A model generated the notes under the pieces. It had not been told where the DNA came from and did no database searches. It saw only the letters and a list, made by a program, of their open reading frames with translations. This document shows positions 1 to 4,681 of a stretch of 8,462 bases of DNA, piece after piece (within the stretch, counting starts at the first letter, position 1; each line of letters opens with the position of its first letter). The stretch is from CAWJEL01 sp964647255. GTDB taxonomy: Bacteria; Chloroflexota; Anaerolineae; CG2-30-64-16. Location of the stretch: NCBI GenBank assembly GCA_964647255.1, contig CAZYGI010000117.1, forward strand, positions 1-8,462. The letters run 5' to 3'. The position numbers and the translations under genes are program-made.

Positions 1-180
1 GGTGATGCCGTACTTGGCCTCGAACTCCTGCTTCATGCCCTGGCACCACTCTTCTTGCGGTGTACAAAGCACATTGATTTCAGTGTCCTTCTTGGCCGCA
101 CCCGCGCACCCTGAAAGGGCGGCAACGACCATGGACAGAGCCAACAGGATAAAAACGACTGAGAACTTCCGGGGACGCAT
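1..180 (-). CDS. ABC transporter solute-binding lipoprotein, N-terminal part (cut by window edge)
   Basis: Only the first 60 codons are in the window; the frame stays open to base 1. Residues 1-24 form a lipoprotein signal peptide: basic start (MRPRK), hydrophobic core (about 8-21), then a lipobox LSGC with Cys25 as the lipidated residue. The mature part begins with a short linker and a first beta strand, EINVLCTPQEEWCQGM, followed by a helix with EFEAKYGIT. This resembles the start of extracellular solute-binding proteins of the iron(III)/small-molecule ABC type, where a strand like this opens lobe 1. The protein would be anchored outside the membrane and deliver ligand to a permease encoded beyond the left edge. 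A strong ribosome binding site, AAAGGAGG (189-196), lies 8 nt before the ATG and fixes the start. The ligand cannot be told from this fragment; the family call is fairly firm, iron specificity is not. Confidence 0.75.
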   Translation of the reverse strand, partial: MRPRKFSVVFILLALSMVVAALSGCAGAAKKDTEINVLCTPQEEWCQGMKQEFEAKYGIT

Positions 181-349
181 GTGCTTTTCCTCCTTTGGAA
201 AACCTGATGCATGTCGAAGGGTGGGGAAACAAGGGAGGCCATCCCTGAAGATGAAGCGATCCTGGCAGGCCAACCAACTCCTTGCGCAGAGTGACCACAG
301 TTCGGACGGCGCGAGACGTCTGCCAACCGGTTGATGGTCAAAAATGACA

Positions 350-390
350 ACTATAGCGAAACCATAACACACAACCCCAAGCGCTGTCAA
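350..390 (-). promoter_or_regulatory. Candidate sigma70 promoter for the solute-binding lipoprotein gene
   Basis: Read on the minus strand, TTGACA (390-385) is a perfect -35 box, followed after 18 nt by TATGGT (366-361, four of six matches to the -10 consensus). A second -10-like box, TATAGT (355-350), lies 11 bp further on but lacks a good -35 at 17 nt. Transcription from either would leave a leader of roughly 160-175 nt before the ATG at 180. I see no riboswitch I recognise in that leader. It is a prediction from sequence alone. Confidence 0.45.
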
Positions 391-453
391 CTCAACTTCC
401 CCGGCCTCGTACGCGTTCGCCTGCGGGACAGCATCGTCGGGGGGGCGGAATAG

Positions 454-537
454 CGCAACTTCACCCGGTTGGCGCCGAGCTTCCGGCCGGAGCTGGACCG
501 GGTCGCCGAGGCGCCGGACGGCGCGTTTGCCGCCTGA
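454..537 (+). pseudogene. Possible GNAT acetyltransferase remnant
   Basis: A short plus-strand frame between two stops (TAG at 451, TGA at 535) reads RNFTRLAPSF followed by RPELDRVAEAPDGAFAA. The pattern of an aromatic, PELD, a short hydrophobic strand, then APDG and FAA resembles the strand-turn-strand region of GNAT N-acetyltransferases, where PDG sits in the turn before the conserved strand. There is no start codon, no ribosome binding site and no continuation of the fold on either side in this frame. If real, it is a 27-residue relic of a decayed gene. The match is by eye to a short segment, so chance is a serious alternative. Confidence 0.3.
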
Positions 538-595
538 CACCTCGCCACCAAGAATTTGAGGAGTCGTTGATGCCGGGGGCACCGGGGGAGTTAGC

Positions 596-1051
596 CTACC
601 GGCAGGCCGCCAGTTCGATATGGGCAAATGCAAGGCGCTCGGCCAGCGCGCCGGCGACTTGCCGCATGATCGTGAAGCCGAGATGGCAGCTCAGCTCCAT
701 CAGGGTGCGCAGGCCAGCCGCGTCCACCGCGATCGCTTGCACCGGGCCGTGCGCCACACCAGCCGCAGTCAGCCGATACGGCTTCACCACGGCCGAGATG
801 CCGAACGCCTCGCCGGCGGCGATGGAGCCGACGCAGGTAGTCTCCGTACCGTTTGCGCGCTCGATGTGATACACCAGGTCAACCGTGCCGGAGGTCAGGA
901 TGTACAGCCTGGTCGCCAGGTCGCCATCCTTGAAGATGATCGTCTCGGTGGGAAAGCTCACCTCCTCGGCGATCATGGCGATGCTGGCGAGTTCCTCGGC
1001 CGTCAGTCCGCCGAAAAAAGGATACCGTCGCAGTTGTTCGGGTGAGATCAT
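596..1051 (-). CDS. Stand-alone cyclic-nucleotide-binding (CAP_ED) domain protein
   Basis: This 151-residue protein is one CRP/CAP-type effector domain with no DNA-binding domain. The N-terminus, PFFGGLTAEEL (11-21), is the usual entry helix; the beta roll follows with FKDGDLATRLYILTSGTVDL (40-59), and the cassette GEAFGISAVVKPYRLTA (80-96) corresponds to the phosphate-binding cassette. Glu81 is at the expected place, but the arginine (Arg93) is one position earlier than in the usual R-x-A pattern, with Leu at the canonical place, so cAMP/cGMP binding is uncertain. Helices at about 111-145 resemble the domain's C-helix, where the protein stops; CRP-type regulators continue into a helix-turn-helix. 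The start overlaps the protease stop by 4 bp (ATGA) and follows GGAGG with a short 4-nt spacer. As last gene of the hydrogenase operon it could sense a small molecule or redox state and act on the complex by contact; that is inference. Confidence 0.85.
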   Translation of the reverse strand: MISPEQLRRYPFFGGLTAEELASIAMIAEEVSFPTETIIFKDGDLATRLYILTSGTVDLVYHIERANGTETTCVGSIAAGEAFGISAVVKPYRLTAAGVAHGPVQAIAVDAAGLRTLMELSCHLGFTIMRQVAGALAERLAFAHIELAACR

Positions 1052-1650
1052 CGTGCCTCCAACTCTTCCAACACCGCTTTCGCAGCTCGCCCCATGCTGG
1101 CAGCGACCTGGGGTGAGAGAGCTTCGCTGAAATCCAGTACGTTTTGGGCTTCGATCGCGATGATCACGACCTCTTCGGGCAGCTTCGCGCCCAACTGCCG
1201 CCCCAGCGCCAGCGCGGCTTTGAGTGTCGCATCGTGCGCCGAGTCGGCGTGGAGTGTCGGCAGGTCATCCAGTGTCAGCCGGTGGATCGCGCCGGGCGTG
1301 CCGCCCTGGGTTTGAATCGTGTCCACCAGGATGGCCCGATCATAGCCGATCAACCGTTCCATCAGCGCCAGTCCGCCGAGGGAGGTGCAGTCGAATTCCA
1401 CACCCACGTCAGGTTCATCAGGGGCCCCACGAGATTCTTCGCCGCGCCGCGGCTCAGAATGACATGCCAACCATGTTGGCACCGCCTCCACCACCCGCCA
1501 GCCCGCCCCATCATCGCCCAGGATCGGGTTGCCGAGGCCGAGGACGAGGGTGTGCGGAGGTGCAGAGGTGAGGGGGTGAGGAGGTGAGGAGGAATGAAGC
1601 TCCTCTGCCCCTCCGCTCCTCTGCTCCGCCGCTCCGCTGCTAGTCCACAT
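1048..1650 (-). CDS. [NiFe] hydrogenase maturation endopeptidase (HycI/HybD/FrcD family) with repeat-derived extra segments
   Basis: A nickel-dependent protease that should clip the C-terminal tail of MvhA once nickel is in place. The core begins with LVLGLGNPILGDDG (35-48). By alignment to E. coli HybD (Glu16, Asp62, His93) the metal ligands are Asp47, Asp110 in AILVDTI, and His139 in DSAHD, all present. At 200 residues it is longer than the family norm of about 150-170. The excess lies in two places: residues 1-33, translated from a purine/pyrimidine-biased inverted repeat, and about 57-78, which include CHSEPRRGEESR, the translation of a palindromic repeat. Both keep the frame. The ATG at 1650 overlaps the mvhA stop by 11 bp and has no clear ribosome binding site, so translation is probably coupled to mvhA. 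No other ATG or GTG precedes the core in frame, so the extension is probably translated unless a rarer start codon is used. Confidence 0.9.
   Translation of the reverse strand: MWTSSGAAEQRSGGAEELHSSSPPHPLTSAPPHTLVLGLGNPILGDDGAGWRVVEAVPTWLACHSEPRRGEESRGAPDEPDVGVEFDCTSLGGLALMERLIGYDRAILVDTIQTQGGTPGAIHRLTLDDLPTLHADSAHDATLKAALALGRQLGAKLPEEVVIIAIEAQNVLDFSEALSPQVAASMGRAAKAVLEELEAR
1431..1464. repeat. Dispersed palindromic repeat inserted in frame in the protease gene
   Basis: On the plus strand the element starts GAGATTCTTC (1431-1440) and ends CTCAGAATGACA (1453-1464), enclosing a perfect inverted core GCCGCG-C-CGCGGC (1441-1453). The outer ATTCT (1434-1438) pairs with AGAAT (1456-1460), giving 11 of 13 matched positions per arm around base 1447. 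The outer sequences match a repeat I recall as common in Chloroflexota and some other bacterial genomes, usually GAGATTCTTCGC...CTCAGAATGACA, and often seen mistranslated as CHSERSEESR. Its copy number in this genome cannot be seen here. Confidence 0.7.
1465..1481. repeat. Perfect 7-bp inverted repeat beside the palindromic element
   Basis: TGCCAAC (1465-1471) and GTTGGCA (1475-1481) are perfect inverted arms around a 3-nt loop (CAT). It directly abuts the palindrome at 1431-1464 and lies in the protease gene, coding VPTWLA. It may be the second hairpin of a compound element or the edge of the insertion. Confidence 0.55.
1554..1637. repeat. Purine-tract/pyrimidine-tract imperfect inverted repeat at the mvhA-protease junction
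   Basis: On the plus strand a G/A-rich tract (1554-1599, starting GCGGAGG and built from GAGG and GTGAGG units) is followed at once by a C/T-rich tract (1600-1637, ending GCTCCGC and built from CTCCTCTGC and CTCCGC units). The two tracts are roughly complementary and could fold into a long imperfect hairpin with its apex near 1593-1600. It begins 2 bp beyond the mvhA stop (1640) and forms most of the N-terminal extension of the protease. It could act on mRNA processing or stability between the hydrogenase and protease messages; that is inference. Confidence 0.65.
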
Positions 1651-3106
1651 ACTGCCGCAGCACCTTCACCACTCCGCCCTTCGCGTCCCGCACAGTCACC
1701 TCCAGCGGCATCTGGCCGGGGAGCGCGTGGGTGGCGCAGCCAAAGCAGGGGTCGTAGGCCCGGAACGCCATCTCGACGCGGTTCAGCAATCCTTCGGTGA
1801 CGATTGTGCCCTGCTTGATAAACGATCGGGCGGCCTTGCCGATGGACATCGAGATCGGCGCGTAGTTGTTGGTCGTGCCGACGATCAGGTTGGCCTTCGT
1901 CACCACCCCGCGGTTGTCGGTCCAGTAGTGGTGCGTCAGGGTGCCACGCGGGGCCTCGACGATGCCTACGCCTTCGGTCGGCGTCGCCGTCGGCACGGCC
2001 CGGAAGTTATCCGATGTGATCTCCGGGTCGGTCGCAAGCTGCACCCAACGCTCCGCCGCGTAGAGCAGCTCGATCAGCCGCGCCCAGTGCGTCGCCAGGC
2101 GATGATGCACCGGCTTGCCCAGCGCGGCGAAGAACTTCTCGTACTCGGCTTGCGCCAGCGGGGTCGCCATGCCGTCGGATGCGTTCAGCCGGGAAAGCGG
2201 CGTCGCCATGTACACGCCGGAGTCCGGCCCATCCACGAAACCTTTCCAGCCGATCTTCTTGAGATACGGGAATTTGAGATAGGTCCACGGTTCGACGTGC
2301 TCGGCGATCCAGTCGGGGTATTCGGCCGGCGCATACTTGCCGATCCGCTTGCCGTCCGGGTCCACGACACTGATCTTGCCATCGTAGAAGTTGACCTGGT
2401 TTTTCTCATCCACCATCCCGATGGAATAGGTGCGGTGGTAATAGATATCGCCCAGGATCAGGTCGCGGTAGGCCTCGTTGCCCAGCACGACGTCATTGAA
2501 CAGCCCCAGGCTGAACTGCGCGAACTCGATCGCCCAGCGGCCCATCGCCTCGATCTCGCTGCGCTGGGCCTCGGTGATGCCGTGGCTGATCCCGCCGGGG
2601 ATCAAGGTGCAAGGGTGCACCTTCCGTCCGCCGATCATCTCGACGACGGTGTGGCCGAACTTACGCATCTGGATGACCTTGCCGCCGATCTCCAGCCCGA
2701 CCTTATGGATCACGCCCAGGATGTTGCGCTCGGCCACCGGCGCGTCCGGCCCCATCACGAAGTCCGGCCCACCCAGCGCATAGAAGTGCGTGGTGTGGTC
2801 GGTGCAGTAGAACGCCATGTACAGCAGCTCGCGCAGCATCTTGCCGGTCCGCGGCGGCTCCACGTGGTAGACCGCATCCGCGGCCTTGGCGGCAGCCATG
2901 TGGTGCGCCTCGGGGCACACGCCGCAGATGCGGTTCGTGATGACCGCCATCTCCTCGACCGGCCGGCCGATCGCGAACTGCTCGAACCCGCGCAGCTCCG
3001 GGATCTGGAAGTACGTGTTAGCGACGTTGCCATCTTCGTCCAGGAAGATCTCGATCTTGCCGTGGCCTTCGAGACGGGTGATCGGATCAATGGTGATTCG
3101 TTGCAT
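1640..3106 (-). CDS. mvhA: Group 3c [NiFe] hydrogenase large subunit MvhA
   Basis: The 488-residue catalytic subunit holds the Ni-Fe(CN)2CO centre that splits H2 in the cytosol. The N-terminal signature is RICGVCPEAHH with Cys61 and Cys64; the C-terminal one is DPCFGCATH with Cys454 and Cys457, giving all four metal-binding cysteines. The protein continues 28 residues past His460 (ALPGQMP onward), the tail that a maturation protease normally removes, and such a protease is encoded next. Cysteine, not selenocysteine, occupies the Ni-ligand positions. Length and motifs fit F420-non-reducing (Mvh/Vhc-type) hydrogenases. It starts 10 bp after mvhG; its ribosome binding site, GAGGAGG (3112-3118), overlaps the mvhG stop codon, indicating coupled translation. 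A bidirectional HoxH-type hydrogenase is the nearest alternative, but the MvhD and HdrABC neighbours argue for group 3c. Confidence 0.96.
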   Translation of the reverse strand: MQRITIDPITRLEGHGKIEIFLDEDGNVANTYFQIPELRGFEQFAIGRPVEEMAVITNRICGVCPEAHHMAAAKAADAVYHVEPPRTGKMLRELLYMAFYCTDHTTHFYALGGPDFVMGPDAPVAERNILGVIHKVGLEIGGKVIQMRKFGHTVVEMIGGRKVHPCTLIPGGISHGITEAQRSEIEAMGRWAIEFAQFSLGLFNDVVLGNEAYRDLILGDIYYHRTYSIGMVDEKNQVNFYDGKISVVDPDGKRIGKYAPAEYPDWIAEHVEPWTYLKFPYLKKIGWKGFVDGPDSGVYMATPLSRLNASDGMATPLAQAEYEKFFAALGKPVHHRLATHWARLIELLYAAERWVQLATDPEITSDNFRAVPTATPTEGVGIVEAPRGTLTHHYWTDNRGVVTKANLIVGTTNNYAPISMSIGKAARSFIKQGTIVTEGLLNRVEMAFRAYDPCFGCATHALPGQMPLEVTVRDAKGGVVKVLRQYVD

Positions 3107-3116
3107 AGCAGCCTCC

Positions 3117-4100
3117 TCAAACCCGCGCGTGGCCCAACAACGACGCCGGCAAGCTAAACTTGTAGAATGTCCCGGCCGGGTCCACGATGCCTTCCATGAT
3201 GCGAGCGATCTCCTTCGGGTCGTCGCTGCCGACCACCGACGCGACAGCGCTCATCATCCGCGCACCCTGGTCGATGACGCCGGCCGCGGGGCCATAACAG
3301 CCGATGCAGGGCATGTTGGCGCTGGGGCAGCGCGCCTGGCAGCCGCTCCGCGTGGCCAGCCCGGCGCAGAGGATGCCCTGCTCCAGGAGGCAGTCGGTCG
3401 GGTTGGGCTGGAAGGTCGCCATCCGCCGGAACTCGGTGATGGTCTTCTCCTCGCGCTTGCGCGGGCACTCGTCGCACACCGTGCTGTCGCCCACGCCGAG
3501 CACCGTCCCGGCCGGGGGAAGCGGCGCTTCACCCTTCAGCGCCTGGATGATCACACCGACGACGGCCGCGATCTGCGGGCTTTCGGGCGGGCAGCCGGGC
3601 ACGGTGTAGTCCACCTTCACGACCTGGTCCAGCGTGCGGACGGTCTCGAAGAGGCACGGGATGTGGATCTCTCCTTCGATTGCAGCATAAGCGATCTGAG
3701 GGCGCAGGTTCTGGGGGTTGTCGGTCGTCAACGTGCTGAAGGCGGTGTCCACCATCGCCTGCTTCGGGTAGAGGTTCGCCAGGCCGGGGATGCACCCCTC
3801 ATAAGCGCACGAGCCGAACGCCACGAGCAATTGCGACTTGCGCCGCAACAGACGCGCCATCTCGGCGTTCTCGTCGTTGCGGATCGCGCCGTTGAAGAGG
3901 CAGATCGTGATGCTGCCATCCGCCATCGCCTCGACGTCTTTGTACTTGGCGTCCATCGCCACGGGCCAGAAGACCACGTCGAAGTTGGCGTCCACGTCGA
4001 GGATGCCTTCGTGGATGTTCAGCACGGCGATCTCGCACCCGCCGCACGCCGCGGCCCAGTACATGGCGAATTTGGGTTTGTTGTTACCGTTGTTGCCCAT
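3117..4100 (-). CDS. mvhG: Group 3c [NiFe] hydrogenase small subunit MvhG
   Basis: A 327-residue iron-sulfur subunit that carries electrons from the Ni-Fe site in MvhA towards MvhD and HdrA. The proximal cluster ligands are visible as AACGGCE (Cys19, Cys22), GSCAYEGC (Cys98) and PGCPPES (Cys170). The C-terminal part supplies eight more candidate cysteines: CDEC (209, 212), Cys237, Cys245, CQARC (254, 258) and CIGC (265, 268), enough for two more [4Fe-4S] clusters, as known for Mvh small subunits. There is no Tat signal peptide, consistent with a cytosolic enzyme, unlike membrane-bound uptake hydrogenases. Start: GGAGG (4106-4110) lies 5 nt before the ATG. The N-terminus GNNGNN is a short low-complexity lead-in. 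A 68-bp gap containing an inverted repeat separates it from mvhD. Confidence 0.96.
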   Translation of the reverse strand: MGNNGNNKPKFAMYWAAACGGCEIAVLNIHEGILDVDANFDVVFWPVAMDAKYKDVEAMADGSITICLFNGAIRNDENAEMARLLRRKSQLLVAFGSCAYEGCIPGLANLYPKQAMVDTAFSTLTTDNPQNLRPQIAYAAIEGEIHIPCLFETVRTLDQVVKVDYTVPGCPPESPQIAAVVGVIIQALKGEAPLPPAGTVLGVGDSTVCDECPRKREEKTITEFRRMATFQPNPTDCLLEQGILCAGLATRSGCQARCPSANMPCIGCYGPAAGVIDQGARMMSAVASVVGSDDPKEIARIMEGIVDPAGTFYKFSLPASLLGHARV

Positions 4101-4121
4101 TCGTGCCTCCGTGCAGGTTAC

Positions 4122-4176
4122 AGGTTCAAGGTTGAAAGTTGAAAGTCATAATCCACAACCTGCTAACCTTAAACCT
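4122..4176. repeat. Imperfect inverted repeat of AGGTT units between mvhD and mvhG
   Basis: The plus strand carries AGGTTCAAGGTT (4122-4133) and AACCTTAAACCT (4165-4176), complementary at 11 of 12 positions, with a 31-nt A/T-richer loop that includes TTGAAAG-type repeats. The right arm overlaps the end of mvhD (stop 4169-4171). The pattern resembles the AGGTT/AACCT low-complexity intergenic repeats of some bacterial genomes. In the transcript it could form a hairpin between the mvhD and mvhG messages. There is no following U-tract, so it is not an intrinsic terminator. Confidence 0.6.
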
Positions 4177-4591
4177 TCGCCTTCCAGTCCAGCGGCCCCA
4201 GCGCCTTCACTTCCGCCACCATCTTGTTGACCTCCTCAGCCAGGATCGCACCCTCGGCAGCCGAGGCCCAAACGAGCTTGACACGGCCGTCCTCGACGCC
4301 GAGCTGGGCCAGTGTTTTCTTCAGGAGCTCGTAGCGGCGGATCGTCTTGTAGTTCTGTTCGATGTAGTGGCAGTCGCCAGGATGGCACCCGCTGATCAGC
4401 ACCCCGTCCGCGCCCTCGGCCAACGCCTTGAGCACAAACTGCGGGTCAAGGCGACCGGAGCACATGAGCCGGATCAGCCGCACGTTGGGGGCATATTTGA
4501 TGCGCGCCATGCCAGCCGAGTCGGCGGCGCGATAGGAACACCAGTTGCAGGTAAAGCCGACAATGACGGGTTCAAAACCGTTACTAGACAT
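4169..4591 (-). CDS. mvhD: MvhD, [2Fe-2S] electron-transfer subunit linking hydrogenase to HdrA
   Basis: The 140-residue protein MSSNGFEP... is the family's usual size. It has the MvhD/FrhD-like delta-subunit signature: FTCNWCSYRAADSAG (Cys15, Cys18), LMCSGR (Cys44) and GCHPGDCHY (Cys69, Cys74), five conserved cysteines that ligate its [2Fe-2S] cluster. In characterised methanogen complexes this subunit bridges MvhAG and HdrA and hands electrons to the HdrA flavin. The frame is open 29 codons further upstream to 4678, but that stretch lacks family similarity and crosses repeat-like DNA. The start chosen at 4591 has AGGAGA 7 nt upstream. It stands between hdrA (90-bp gap) and mvhG (68-bp gap), the expected place for the adaptor. 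Confidence 0.95.
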   Translation of the reverse strand: MSSNGFEPVIVGFTCNWCSYRAADSAGMARIKYAPNVRLIRLMCSGRLDPQFVLKALAEGADGVLISGCHPGDCHYIEQNYKTIRRYELLKKTLAQLGVEDGRVKLVWASAAEGAILAEEVNKMVAEVKALGPLDWKAKV

Positions 4592-4598
4592 AGGTAAG

Positions 4599-4604
4599 TC
4601 TCCT
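4599..4604 (-). promoter_or_regulatory. Ribosome binding site that decides the mvhD start
   Basis: AGGAGA on the minus strand, 7 nt before the ATG at 4591. This favours the 140-residue MvhD over a longer reading from 4678, whose first 29 residues do not look like the family. Confidence 0.75.
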
Positions 4605-4620
4605 GTCTCACTGGTCGTGG

Positions 4621-4637
4621 TGCGTACTGCGTGTTGC
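4621..4637. repeat. Possible remnant of a GCGTA-type intergenic repeat between hdrA and mvhD
   Basis: The segment TGCGTACTGCGTGTTGC contains two TGCGT units and resembles the TGCGTA/TACGCA low-complexity intergenic repeats of some bacterial genomes. It sits in the 90-bp hdrA-mvhD gap (4592-4681). It is too short to be sure. Confidence 0.3.
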
Positions 4638-4681
4638 ATAATCGCGCCAAATGCGGGATTGTGGACAGAACGGAACACGCA

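Larger units (their letters stand above)
181..595. other. Intergenic region between the operon end and the lipoprotein gene
   Basis: This 415-bp gap contains the candidate promoter and leader of the lipoprotein gene (181-390) and, on the plus strand, a possible GNAT remnant (454-537). I found no tRNA, no intact gene and no convincing intrinsic terminator after the operon's last stop at 596. The sequence just past that stop has two copies of CCCCCGG in direct, not inverted, orientation, so it cannot form a hairpin. The operon transcript may end by a factor-dependent route or run on. Confidence 0.5.

Noticed and set aside
337..348. GTCA-AAAA-TGAC inverted repeat just downstream of the lipoprotein promoter, considered as an operator
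   Set aside because: The arms are only 4 bp and match no operator I know; such repeats are expected by chance.
482..491. TCCGGCCGGA palindrome in the left intergenic region
   Set aside because: A 10-bp palindrome is unremarkable in G+C-rich DNA; there is no partner site and no T-tract for a terminator.
1727..3157. Long plus-strand open frame opposite mvhA
   Set aside because: It is a mirror frame of a G+C-rich gene: rich in Arg, His, Val and Asp, with no domain pattern, while the minus strand encodes an unmistakable hydrogenase subunit.
4592..4678. Upstream extension of mvhD to an ATG at 4678
   Set aside because: The extra 29 residues have no family similarity, and a good ribosome binding site sits before the internal ATG at 4591.
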